DNA of 64,000 bases from Pleurotus ostreatus/Saccharomyces cerevisiae fusant (Eukaryota; Opisthokonta). This document shows positions 34,046 through 45,414 of the stretch, piece after piece. The notes below the pieces were generated by a model. That model did no database searches, was not told the origin of the DNA, and saw only the letters and a program-made list of their open reading frames with translations. The number at the start of each line of letters is the position of its first letter. The stretch's first letter is position 1. Made by a program: the position numbers and the translations under genes. The stretch spans positions 62,001-126,000 of the forward strand of contig JAMQCK010000041.1 in assembly GCA_024196135.1 (NCBI GenBank), in the 5' to 3' direction.

Positions 34046-34822
34046 ATGCGCTCTTTCTCGACCGATCGGCAATCCTCCGTCGACTGGGATCGTGCGGACC
34101 AACGTACGTCCAAATCATCCTTTTTTGTACTTTCTGCTAACTGTCAGCAGGCTCTCGCTCGTTCTCGCTGCCTTTGGCACTGGATTATTCTGCGTCACCA
34201 CCAGGATATTCTTCTTCGTCTCTCGGATATTCGAGCACGTCCTCAAGCACCTCACTATCGTACCCGCAAGCTCCCTCACCTTCACGCCACCAACCCTTCA
34301 CTGCGAGCGCAACCTCTCCCTCAAGACAAGATAGACTGGATACCCGCTACCTTACGCTGCGGCCGCTCGAAGCGACCACCTTCGAGCCAGTCGGCTTGAA
34401 CGAATCCTGGGAGTTAATTCCCTCGATGCCGCTGCAAAGCAGGACGGCCCCCGACGCAACTCGAGATGGAGCTGGTCCTCAATCGTCAGGAAACTGTCGG
34501 TCTCGTCGTGCTCGATGGATTGAGACGTCCAAGCGAAACGAACGACCTCAAAGGTGCGTAGCTGTCTGCTTCGAGCGCTGGTATCTTGCCTTTCTGACTT
34601 CTTCTTAGACTATGCTCGCCCCCACAAGCGCCGAAGATGTCCAAACTTGCGCGAATGCTTCGCCCGGCGCAACGTGAGGAGCAGTCTTGCTCTGCGGTGG
34701 ACGCGTGTATTTCCTCAGGAGTCTCTTTGAATAGCGTCGGCACGGAAGAACGAAGAAGCAAGGAGGGATATGGGCTCGGCAGCCGAGCGCTATGCTTAGG
34801 TTCGCTCCCTCGACACATATAA
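34046..34822 (+). CDS. Ser/Pro-rich hypothetical protein
   Basis: Three exons, 34046-34103, 34151-34553, 34609-34822, in frame and giving 224 aa. The first half is rich in Ser, Tyr and Pro (SASPPGYSSSSLGYSSTSSS). The middle contains DTRYLTLRPLEATTFEPVG, the only segment that looks folded. The end is basic then Cys/Ser-rich. No known domain, signal peptide or membrane segment. A TATA box 136 nt upstream and good splice sites support the model. Confidence 0.6.
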
Positions 34823-35248
34823 TTGCATTTACTTAGAGCTACTTGCACTTTCTGTAGCTCATCTACTCACGATTGTGGAACCGCTGGCTCGCTGACTCGG
34901 ACGACTGGAATGAGCTATCATGATTGCTTCTTGGACATACTGTACAGCTGTCATTATATCGCAATCCAATGGAATCGAGGTCATTTACTCTCAACCATCT
35001 CCCCAGCGATAGACGGAGCGATCGGGCGAGACGCCGCTGACCTTGGTCATCTCTTTTGCTTCCGCCGGCCGGAACCAAATGATGTGGGTCCGCCTATTCG
35101 GGGATGCATCATAAGTACCTTATGGGGAAGGCCAAGCTTGTGGCGTTCGACGCAGCTCAGTCCTGACTTCCACATAACAGGGTTGCTTTCGACCGTTGGT
35201 CAGCACCGGCTCGAAGAAGGTGCTTGAACGGCCGTATGTAACACAAAC
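34823..35248. other. Intergenic, no gene seen
   Basis: Only short frames without support. Confidence 0.4.
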
Positions 35249-35726
35249 ATAGCGACTGTAGCGTGTTACTAGGCGCAGCGGAAGCAAATTAATTCGGGCT
35301 AGCAGCGGCGGCAGGATGTGGACCGCCGCGCGTTCGTCCTTTCCTCTCGCCTGTGGTATGACCGTCAGGCGGGCGGGGGATGGCAAAAAGTTCCCAGAGA
35401 CACGCGTTATGCGCGCCTGACTGCACTATGCAGCCCTTGCCCTGCGTTATGCAGGACGGCACCGCGTTATGCGGCGGGTCGCAGCTGCGTTATGCAGAGG
35501 ACCTTAGCTGGGCTAAAGGTATGCATCAGGTCATTGACAGAGTCTTGGGTTAAATTCAGCCCCGAGGGTTACCAGCTAGCTGTGCCACGCTAGCGCACGG
35601 ACGTATGAAGTTGTCGAGCAGCGTATCTTCAGCGCGGACGCCGGGCGGGTTGATCGTGGGACCAGCCTTGACGTTGTGGGCGCTCAGTGTGATGTAATGT
35701 GATGGTGGGCAAATATCCCCGTAAGG
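35249..35726 (+). repeat. Hairpin-bearing dispersed repeat, copy R1
   Basis: Homologous along its length to 51600-50869 (reverse strand) and to 53641-53980. Shared blocks include CGGAAGCAAATT near the start, GGCAAAAAGTTCCC, then five GTTAT-type short palindromes at about 35403-35497, then TCATTGACAGAGTCTTGGG. It ends GACGTTGTGGGC, GATGTAATGTGATG and ATCCCCGTAAGG. It is the most diverged copy and contains no ORF that could move it. Class unknown. Confidence 0.75.
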
Positions 35727-36399
35727 TATAAGGTCCTCAACGCCGAGCAGACGAAGGCCTTCCGGATTACTCCTACGATCTACTGACCCATACAGACTTC
35801 ACGCTAGGACTCGAACATGCTGCCATAATTCAGAACTCTCTGACGTTCGCGCCAGACGCAACTTGTAGACGAGCTATTGATGCAGGTGTTCCATGTGTCC
35901 AGCTCTGCGCGCGGAAGTAGGACAGCGGGTCGCAGCGATAATCTTCCCATCAATTGAGAAAGACAGCCCGTCTATTTCTTCTTGGAACTCTCATCCTAGA
36001 TTAGCCGCCGGCTGCCCGACGACTTAGCCTGCGCAGCTGCGGCTCTGGCACCTCGTCGCTCCAGCCGGAATCGAGCACCCCATCATGCCGTCCTCTCCTC
36101 AGTCAGCGAGTGAATTCCTGCGCGTCTGGTCTTGCGGTTATCGTTCGCCTTCGGCCCCTCCGCCTTTAGCCGCGGGGCTCTCCACATCCATCCGCAGGCG
36201 CCGTGCCCTCCATTGCGATTTGAGCCGCCTACGCCCTCGCCCCTACCCCCATCTCCGTGTCCTCACACCTGCCTCCTTCTCCGTTTCCTCCCCGTACGCC
36301 GTTATTAGGCAATCCTCGTGTCGACCTCGAAAGACCCCGCAACGACCCCGGCGGCCGCAGGCTCAAAGTCGATCTTGACGTCGACCGCGCTCTCGAGGG
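35727..36399. other. Intergenic, no gene supported
   Basis: GC-rich in its last 300 bases. A plus-strand ORF at 36085-36378 has no support. Confidence 0.35.
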
Positions 36400-36765
36400 G
36401 CCCCGTCAACGTCTCGACCCCCGCGCAATTCCCGCCTCCCCACCCGCTCCGCTCCCCGCCGCATCCCCATCGCCGACCCCGCCGACCTCCGTGCGCGGGT
36501 GCCCGATAGCGTCTGAATCTGAGTGTTGGGCAACGCCCGCACCTGGATGTCCGAGGGCGTCCGCGCTCGGATGCCCACTAGCGATCCGCATTTCCCTCAG
36601 GGCCGCCAACCGCCGGGACCCCGCGAGCGATCTCGACCACCTCCGCGATGGCGTATCTAGAGCAGCGCCTACATGACCTATGACTCCTTGGTAGCTTGCT
36701 GCTGTATGGCACAGGTTGAATCGTCCGCGACAGCAGCCTCCTTCTTGTTGTCTCACCCACTCATC
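36400..36765 (-). pseudogene. Fragment related to the Ala/Gly-rich gene at 47-49 kb
   Basis: The minus strand encodes AIAEVVEIARGVP, matching AVAEVVENARGTT of the gene ending at 47286. A TAG follows after NADR, and after a one-base shift comes GHPSADALGHPGAG, matching GRPSADGDAGTRGADAVGRP. The shared order, the stop and the frame shift point to a decayed partial copy. Confidence 0.5.
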
Positions 36766-38049
36766 AGGCGTCGACTCGACCACAGGCAACGCTTGCGCAC
36801 GCGCCACACTGTGTCTCCTGGCAGCTAAATTTGACCGTGAAAAAGATGAAACACGTCTACGCACATCGTCACCCTTAGAAAAGTCCTCCAGGCTTTCGGT
36901 AGCAACACTAAGCTGCTTGTACTGTTTGTCGACACCCTTCTGTCGGTACTTCTTCGTGCCCAAGCTGGCGACATTTCGCTGCACGATTGTCGCTCTCCGC
37001 ATTACGCCTATGCTCGACGGATCTGAAGCTATTTTCGAGTTAAATCCGCCTCCCCTCGGAATGACAAGCGACGTATCTTCTCACCCTTCACCTGCGGACA
37101 TCTGGACTATTGCCTGTCCATCAGCCACCGTGCGTTGTCCCTAGATGATATCATGGTCAGATGAACGCGATGGCACTCACGTACGCGCGCTCACCTTGAG
37201 GAGCGTGGCAGTGATCACCGCCGCGTCGCTGACCCTGGCGCATCACGCAAGTCCGACGCGCCATCTTCAATCCAGCGCACAGCGCCATAGGGACTCGTAG
37301 CGGGAGCTCAAGACGACCCAGTTCACGATTGGTGATTTTATAATCCAGGTGATACACACAGAGGACTAGAACATAGAAGATACGGAGGCGGGTTTGAGTA
37401 CTTCGGGAAGACGACGACAGCAAGTAAGGTACTGGGGACCGGTCCATGATGCAGTGGACAAAAAATTTAGTCTTCCGTTTGCTGGCGTTATCGAAGGCGT
37501 GCCCTCGATCGTGCCGGGACTCGGACAGCGTGAGCGAGGATTGAAAGCACAAGTCGCCCGCGGTCGAAAGCCGGTTGAGAAGGGCATCTGAGATGTAGAG
37601 ATGGGTAAAGATTAGCTTAAGCGACAACAGGGCCAACGCAAAGCCAAAATCTGATATCCAGGAGAGACACTTCGCACCGCTCGCGATACAGTATGACGCC
37701 GATCTGTGGCCAAGTCGCCTCTATATGCCGAATGAGCGGAGATGCGGGTACGGTAAACGTAGGACGCACCTGAGAAGCTCCCCTCGTTTTCTGCGGCAGG
37801 TACCCTTGCGCGGTAGGGCCGAAGTTCGACGATAATCTGAAGATTCTGGACACCCTGTGGTTTGACCGTTCATCGGCGCGACTGAACTACATTGACAGGT
37901 TACGTGGAGCGATTACACGCGCGCAAATGTTGGCCAATTCATGAGAGAGTTGGCAAGATCGCAAGCCAATCCGTGGAGGTTACGACGACGGCGATGGCGG
38001 GACGGAGGCTGAAAGTACAAGGTGCGTGACGTGCCACGTAATTGCCAAA
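36766..38049. other. Intergenic, no gene supported
   Basis: ORFs at 36716-37144 (plus) and 37157-37636 (minus) have no recognisable motif or splice support. Confidence 0.35.
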
Positions 38050-38265
38050 CGGGGATGCACCCTCCGATATCACATCAATCACATTTGGACCCACAACGTC
38101 GACGCTAACTCCCACGCCCCTGTATCTCCGTTCTGCGTGCGCCAGAACTAACTGTCCACTGTTAACACCCAAGTTCACCCTTAGCACGCCATAGCAGCAC
38201 CATACGCCACAGCCACCAAAGGTGTGCATCACGTGCGCTTAGCAGGACGGGTATATAACCAGGAC
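38050..38265 (-). repeat. Duplicated segment with GACGTTGTGGGTCC and a TATA box, copy 1
   Basis: The minus strand carries GACGTTGTGGGTCCAAATG then ATCCCCGTTT, the end block of the R-type repeats. About 150 bp away the plus strand has CACGTG and GGGTATATAACCAGGAC. The same two blocks lie in the same relative order, on the opposite strand, at 44335-44560. Confidence 0.5.
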
Positions 38266-39294
38266 GGCCATCTCCAGCAAAATCAGGCCGGTGAGGCAGC
38301 ATGACCATCGTCTGCGTAAGTCCCCGGCTTAGATCTCCGAGCCAGCGCGTCGTCGAGGTCCCTCCTCAGGAGGTCTGCTATGCCATCGCATAGCCCCAGC
38401 AACCATCGTTGCTGGTATCCGGATAACCTATCTGGTTGTCTTGTCGTTGTCTTCAACGTCGTTGACTATCCGGAGCCGCAACGAGGCGCGGAGGCGCGAG
38501 GGGAGGGAGGAGTGGAGGGGAAGGGTGTCTTCCTGTTGCAGCGTGGAAGGGGGATATCTTGACCGTCTTACTTATATTCAACGGACTCTCTTACTTACAT
38601 CGTTTGTTCTTTGTGCAAGCGCAGTACGGGCGCGCGTCGCCGCAGAGCGCCTACTATCGTCAACTTGCATATCTTTCTCCCTGACTCTCGTCTTTTCTTA
38701 CCTACACTGGGTCGTCTACCAGGTCGGGAAGGACGTACTTTATATATACGCCGCATCGTGTTCGAAGCCGTGGGTCCACCAAATACATGTCCACCAAGTC
38801 AGCCCTTCGCCTCCGCTTCGATCCCTACTTCATCTTCCATGTCTGCGTAACTCAAAGCTACCGCGCATATTGTGTAGTATAGTACAATTCACGTCGAGGG
38901 TGCCTTGATAGATGGGACCGACGCTCGGACAATGATGCTCTCCGACTTGGATGGATCAACTCGGACTGCCGACTGAGCGCAAGCATGCACGGGTTTTCAA
39001 CAATCCCGAGTCCAGCCCTGCCACTGATAGTCCATGCCATGTCTACACCATATACGATCAGGCTCTGGACGCGCCACCGACATCGCATGACCGGTGCGGC
39101 GCGCGGCATTCAATCTGGGCGCGACGGTCCAAGCGCTTGTTTGAAAAAAACTGTCTCCGCCGATTGGCGGAACCCGAACTCCGTCCCCGACGTCGACGTC
39201 GACATCTTGCGTTCCCCGCCCCCGGACGCCCTGTCGTCCGCCACCACGCTCTCCTTCGCCTGCGCTGCAAGCTAGTCCTACCCGGCCGCGCTCG
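38266..39294. other. Intergenic; possible 5' exon of the next gene
   Basis: The frame leading into the ATG at 39295 is open back to about 39135 and is Pro/Ser-rich (PPPRSPSPALQASPT), so the next gene may start further upstream with an unseen exon. No other gene is supported. Confidence 0.35.
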
Positions 39295-41374
39295 ATGTCG
39301 CCTGCAGTCCAGCACCAGCAAGCGCCGGCCGAGGCGCATGCCTTCCTGCGCGCCAAGTTCCGCGACATTGCGCGAATGAGCGCGCCGAGGACGAAGGCGG
39401 AGCACTTGCAGTCGATACACGACCTGAGCTTCTTGCTCGTAGTCTGGGCGAGGACCTACCGCGCCGCCTGGGACCATGAAGACACCCCGCCCGGGGTGGT
39501 GGAGTATCTGGCGGACGTTGTCGATGGGCTTGCGCTGTCTGCGGAGGAGGGGGAGCTGGAGAGGAGTCGGTGAGTGCTCTATCTGTACGTGAGTGACGAA
39601 GTGGGTGCGGGGGAAGGGTCTGGTGGCCGATCGGCGCTCGCGCCGGTGACCGCCAGCGCATGACACCTGGGATGAGGGCTATATGCCCTCGGAAGCATAG
39701 TCCTGAAGCACTCCCTGTGACGCAGCGAGGGCTCCTGTGTTTGGGCGCGGGTCGCGGCTGAGGAGCTCTGAATTTCGTTGTGCTCGGCAGGCTTGCTTGG
39801 AGAACCGCTGCTCGTGGTTGCTCTCGTTGAATGGTCCCCGTGGCCGCACGTCTAATAGCGCCTTTTCAGTGCTAACGAAGCTTGACAGGGAGGACACGCT
39901 TAAACGTCTACGCGCTCGCGCGAAGGAGTCAGAAAGCGACACCGACAAGACCCCCGTCAAATCCACCAAGGACAACAAGGCCACCGCCACCTCCCCCATC
40001 CTCGCGTCCTCCATCCACCTCACCTTCACCGGCCCGCAAGACGCCAGCGACTGCCACCCCGGCCTCTCGCAATTCCTCTCAGGCCGAACGCTCGTCGAAT
40101 CTCCGAGCGAGACACTCTTTACCGCCCCCACCCCCTCGCCGGACACCTCGGCCCCCGCATCTCCTCCCGAACCCGCGGTCCTGACCACCACAATCTCGAT
40201 TCCCCCTCCCACCGAGCTCGAGACAATCCCCGAACCGACTTCACCTGAAACCAGCGAAGCGGCGCCTCAGTCCGCGCTCACTTCCCCCAAGCCTCGCCCC
40301 GCGTCGGAGATCCCACGTCCCCCCACGGAGCACGCAGCTTCGGCGCCTCCGGACCTAACCTTCGCGTTCCCGAGCACGGATAGGCCACCGTCGCATCGCG
40401 CGTCCACGGAGCACCTCCATCGCTCGTCTCATGAGCATCTTCACCGCTCTTCGAACGAGCACTTGCACCCCTCGCCATCCCGCGCGCGTCGCGGCCTTGC
40501 GAAGTCGTTCTCGAGCACAGTGCGCTCCCTCGTCAGCGTGTCCTCTCGCGCGTCGGAGGATGATCACTCGCACTCGGGTCACTCGTTCACTTCGTCTTCG
40601 GCGACTGGTCACTCCACGGCTGCTTCCTCCACAGATGGTCATGCCGACTCGTCGGCCACCACCGTCAGCGCCAACAACTCGCCTACGCCATCGCGGAAGT
40701 GGAGTGGTCTCCTCGGGCGCACCGACGGCAGCGTCCGGGAGCATCCCGCCAAGTTGAGGAAGCGGCACGTCTCGATGCATGCGCGCGCAGCCACAGCCCC
40801 CGCGGGCGAGTTGCACACTCGGGCAGTCAGTATGGGTCTGGGCGAGATCCCGCAAGGCCTCAGCGAAGCCCCGGCTGAGGGCCTAACGGAGGAGACCGGG
40901 TTGGCTGCCAGCACGCAGTCGGGCCATGCCGCGTCCGCCAGCGAGCCTGCGAGCTTCCTCCTCGCGCAGGGTATGGACGCATTCCCGGCGACGCCGCCCT
41001 CGCGCACGCCTTCTCTGCCGTCCTCGTCGCGGGACCCGTCTCTGGCGAGTCCGATGTCGTCGCCGATCAAGCCTTCGAGGATTCCGTCGCCTTCGCGGCC
41101 CTCTGCGTCCCCGCGCCAGTCGCACCCAGGCGCGTCGGGGCAGGCATTCCCGCCGTCGCCCTCGCGTCCGACGCTGTCGTCGGGATCGCGTCAGTCGCTG
41201 TCCGCATCCGTGGCGTCGTCGCCGAAGGAGAGTAAGGACAAGGAACACAGGCGGCGCACGCTGAGCTTCAAGGCGCCGTTCCGGTCGCTATCACATGCGC
41301 TCAAGAAGGACAAGAAGGAGAAGGTGCAGGAAGAGGCGGAGGAGGATGCGGAGAGGAAGACCGAGGAGGCGTGA
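39295..41374 (+). CDS. Ser/Pro-rich protein with N-terminal helical domain
   Basis: Exon 1 39295-39569 and exon 2 39889-41374, in frame and giving 586 aa. The junction reads ELERSR|EDTLKRLRARAK, one continuous charged helix, which is why I accept a 319-nt intron although others in the window are about 50 nt. The first 90 residues look folded. Residues of about 115-540 are low-complexity Ser/Pro/Thr. They include a His-rich repeat (TEHLHRSSHEHLHRSSNEHL) and clusters such as SPSRPSASPRQS. The end is basic then acidic (KKDKKEKVQEEAEEDAERK). It could be a phosphorylated scaffold; no family is recognised. Confidence 0.7.
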
Positions 41375-41653
41375 GGGAGGAGAAGCTTGTCTCTCTCTGC
41401 CGTTGGCCGTCGTCGCCCGCTGTGGGGTGTTCCGCTCAGGATGTCACTTCTTGGAGGGACGCTCGCAGTGGAACTGTGGAAGACTGCTCTCGGCTCGGCA
41501 GCAGAGGGACAGCCCATGCATGCTCATCACCATCTGGAGGATATACTCGCGCGAACGCCGAGCAGAAGGACGGTATACATAACCCCTTGCATAACACCAA
41601 CATCTTACCTGCATAGTAGCGATACTCATACTCCCGTCGCAGGGATACACATA
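41375..41653. other. 3' flank of the Ser/Pro-rich gene
   Basis: No gene seen before the MITE. Confidence 0.4.
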
Positions 41654-41846
41654 CAGCCGTTTGCAGAATAGAATGCAGTCTCGTGCCGCGAGATTTCGGG
41701 CACGTGGGTCGCAGGGCGTCGCCAGGGACCCATACGAGAACGCCCAGAGCGTTGATGGCCCTTGAAGGGCGCGTCTGATTGGCCTACAGCGGTCGCGTGC
41801 TCGAAATCTCGCAGCACGGGACTGCATTCTATTCTGCAAACGGCTG
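41654..41846. mobile_element. TA-flanked MITE, 193 bp
   Basis: The ends are inverted repeats of about 50 bp with three or four mismatches. Both begin CAGCCGTTTGCAGAATAGAA when read inward. TA dinucleotides at 41652-41653 and 41847-41848 fit a target duplication of the Tc1/mariner type. The 80-bp core has no coding potential, so the element is non-autonomous. A mariner-like transposase elsewhere in the genome would be the expected driver; this is inference. Confidence 0.85.
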
Positions 41847-41848
41847 TA

Positions 41849-42959
41849 CTCACATACTACCAGAACGACCCGCCCATGTTCATAGACGATGATTATGATT
41901 CAATTACTCCCCCCGCATAGATATTTGGCCGCAGCGCGCTCGCGTAGTGCTTGTGCTGCGGCTGTCCAGTGCTCTAGTTGACCCCGTGCCGCCTAGTTGA
42001 CCAGGCGTCGTGGTGCTTGCTCTCCAATCGTTGCAGTTGTTTGTCTGCTCGTCGCTCTCTGGACTTGGACTTGGACCATGGACTGCGCAGACTGTCAGTC
42101 TGATGGACTCGTCGCTCGCTACTTGCATGTTGTCGTTCTGGCTGCTTGTCTGTCTCTGACTCTCTTTTCTCTACGGAGCCTCGTATAACGTATAATCCAG
42201 GGGTAATTGTGTGGTTCTGCAGCTTCCCCGCCGGAGGTCCTCAGGAGCGCCACATCGCATGTCGGGAGTTGCCGCACAACTAGATAGTGACGGAGCTGTC
42301 ACAAGTTCATCTTGGATCGTGCCGTCACCTTCTCTTCTCCACATCCCATCCTCGTCTTCGTAATGTCCCGTGCCCTTTTTAATCCTCTGATCCTGCATGA
42401 TTCTTGCTTGTCATACTGCGCCGCTGGGATATTTTCCAGACATGAGCGAAAAGGCGATGCCCAGTATGTCTTTTACGTGCGCGGCTCCGCTGCGGCTGCA
42501 GCTCGCCCTGCCCATGTTCAGAGGCCACACGCCGAGTTCTGGCGAAATTAGCGATAGCAATCATTTTTTAAAAGAGGCTTTTGAGCAGCGGTCTTTCCAG
42601 ACTTCCTCTGGCTGGCCCCTTCGTTAGTAGATGAGCTTAGAGCAACTTGAGCTCTCGGATGCCCCTCCACGCGCTCCGCATTGTTTTGCAGCGAGATTTT
42701 ACATCTTGCTCATGTCCGGTATTTCTCCGGACTCAGGCTCGTTATATTCAATGGCGCTCTCTGTATATTCTGCGCTGGCACGGCGCTTTAACATGTAGCC
42801 ATGTTTTTTCGTGTTATTCTCAGATCCCCATGATCAGGTGAGCTTCCCTATGAAGTATTCATCACGTGCGTAAAGATTGCGTCTCGTTTCTCGTTCACTA
42901 GCACTCAATCTATAGCACGACGAAAGCATCTCCACGAACTCCCGGACTCGCACCTCGAG
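41849..42959. other. Intergenic, no gene supported
   Basis: Short frames only; upstream region of C2H2 copy G. Confidence 0.4.
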
Positions 42960-43784
42960 ATGGAAAGCGAGCTTAGCGACTTGTGGTGCGTGCTCGATTT
43001 ACCCTTGCTCGCCGTTCGCTCAGCAGGCAATGGACTACGCAGGCTCTCGAGCCACGATCCCCCGACCCAATCGACGGAGCCGTTCGTCGGCGGCTTCATC
43101 TTCGAACTGGAGCAGATTCTCTTGTCTTGCATAACGGGGGGCCCCCAGTCAGGTTCAAATTCTTCCCCACTGTCCTCAGGACTCTACACTCATACCCGCA
43201 CAGTCTCCGCGTCAACGATCGACGCGTACCATACTGCATATACACTCTATCCGCCCATGAACAGCATTTCGTTCCCCACACCTCAAATACCCTCGCCGAA
43301 CTCTATCGCCGGCTGTCTACCACCCATAAGCCATACGCCTCTCGAGGACATCGCGCACATATCAAGCGTTGTCATGGACGCCGGCATCTATCAGTATGAC
43401 TTCACCGCCGAGCACGGACATGAACCGTATCCCCAGGAGGCCAGGCGTGGCGAGGAAGATCAGGTCCATTGGCGCGATGTCGGATCTGCGGCTCACACCA
43501 ACGCATCGATAAGGCGTCGTCGATCGTGTCACGAGCCGGGCTCGCCGCATACGTGCCCTAGATGCCGTAAGTCGTTTACGAGGGCGCACAATCTCCATGG
43601 TCAGTCTTGCGGCGGATAGAGTACATGTACCGAATGATTGACATGATTGCTAGACCACATTCGCCGCCACAAGGATGAGGGCAAGTTCAGGTGCTCCAAG
43701 CCGGGCTGTAGCTCGCGCTTTAACACGCGTAACGGCCTGCGGAGTCACCTTCAAAGGGTCCACCACGACACGACGCGTCTCTAA
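42960..43784 (+). CDS. Two-finger C2H2 protein, family copy G
   Basis: Exons 42960-43599 and 43654-43784, giving 256 aa. The first exon may hide one more short intron near 42988-43022. The N-terminal 190 residues are low-complexity and not similar to copies A-C. Finger 1: C199, C202, H215, H219; finger 2: C227, C232, H245, H250 with PGCSSRFNTR. The intron splits finger 1 at the family position. The protein ends nine residues after finger 2 (HHDTTRL). It is a probable nucleic-acid-binding protein and the most distant member from the others in the window. Confidence 0.75.
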
Positions 43785-44334
43785 TCGAACATACGCATTA
43801 CATGCCGGCGTACTGATGATGGGAGCCCGTTCGTCCATCCGCGCGCGCTCCTTCATCCAGACGCAGATTTCTACTCCACAACTTCCGCCTCATATATTTA
43901 TTACCGCAGCTTACGCTTCTTTCAACGGCCCCTTATTTATGTCGTTCGCTGTGAACATCCGCCGCATACTAGTCGCTCCCTCGTTATGTACACGCTGTCC
44001 GTCTTCGGTCCTTTATCTATGTTGTCCAAGTTATCCCTGACGATCTCCTCCGTTTCGCTCTTTTTCGCTCTCTTCCTCTTCCGGCCTTTTAACGTTATTC
44101 ACCGACTCATCCTGTCTCTCCTTGTATTCTAGTCAAGTCGCTCCCTGTTGTCGTGTTATGTACGAATGGACTGATAGATACGTCGTGATGAGAAGCCCTG
44201 ACAGAAGTTGCAAGCGGCCCAGAAGCTATCCGAGAAGCTGCTGAGGTAATCATAAGTACGAGGCGCGAAGGAAAAGTAACTGTGAGAAGTAGAGAAAGGG
44301 AGAAGCGCGCGCAGGGATACCAGCAACGCGGGTG
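43785..44334. other. Intergenic, no gene supported
   Basis: A small minus-strand ORF (start about 44239, 44 codons) lies downstream of a TATA box at 44346-44351 but has no other support. Confidence 0.35.
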
Positions 44335-44560
44335 GGGGTCCTGGTTATATACCCATCCGCTGAAGGCACGTGATGTACATATCAAATGACTGTGGTAGTC
44401 GGGGTAAGATTCAGGCTAGTAATCGCTGCCATGGGTCCGCTTGTAACTGGAGTCTGGCACGAACGAAAGCGCGAACGCGTCCGGAAAGACCGTGAGAATC
44501 GGCGTTGACGTTGTGGGTCCGAATGTGATGGACGGAACGTGATTTGTGTGATTTTTCGAG
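44335..44560 (+). repeat. Duplicated segment with GACGTTGTGGGTCC and a TATA box, copy 2
   Basis: Inverted relative to 38050-38265. The plus strand has TTGACGTTGTGGGTCCGAAT followed by GTGATGGA. About 160 bp away the minus strand has CACGTG and GGGTATATAACCAGGAC. A further shared word, TTGCTGGTATCC, lies beyond the TATA box in both copies. Confidence 0.5.
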
Positions 44561-45414
44561 GAGATCAATCACATTACAGTGTCATGGCCGCAGTTTGATG
44601 GCCGGTACGGCGTGCCTTCCCGAGTTCACGTGTTGCGCCAGCGTTCCCCGCTCTTGGCTTCCACCATCACTCGGAGTGGCTTGCTTGCCAGTCCGTGCCA
44701 CTATGAGCCTCTGGATATCTGTGTTGATTTCTGAGAGTATGATATTGAATAGCCTCGTTGCCTGTCCTTCCTGAGATGACTGTACGCCCTTTCAAGTTGC
44801 AACTTGAACGCGACGGCGACACTTTATCCAACTGACTGCACAGTTGGTCTCTCCATGGAATGCGAAGTATGGAGAATGACGAATAGCGTAGGCTCCGAGG
44901 TTGCTGATGCATTTGAGTAGCACACGTTAGAAATATAGGTAAGCAAGCCACAGGTATACCTCGTCTAGAGGGCTGATCCTTTGTGTCGCAGCGGGAGCTG
45001 ACGCTTGTTCAAGTCGAGTATTAGATGATCTTTATCGATGCGTACTCAAGCTTTGCCTGCTCTTAGCCGATATGCGTCGCCAAAGACGACCGCATGACGT
45101 GTCCTCGGGGTCGGCAGCATTGTCGCTGTCGCTGTCGAAGATAGATGCCTGATCTCGACGAGTACATGGGTGAGGACTCGCGCTGAACACTCAAATTCGA
45201 CCATTTCCGGCTCTAGACGACCATCCTGGAAGTTAGATCAGCGTAAAGGCAAGGCCACTCGATTTCCAATGTTTATCTCGTGATCGTGGCGACATCTTAT
45301 CGGTTCGTGGGAGCTCATCGCGGCCGCCAAAGTACCTGTTTCTAACCATCGTCATCTCAAGTAAGTACGAACGTAGCTGTCGGGGGCATACAGCAATTTT
45401 GATTGCTCATTTAG
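44561..45414. other. Intergenic, promoter of the second reductase
   Basis: No gene supported. Confidence 0.4.

Noticed and set aside
35400..35500. The run of GTTAT palindromes as a CRISPR-like array
   Set aside because: Units are short palindromes with changing stems, not constant repeats with unique spacers, and the genome is eukaryotic.
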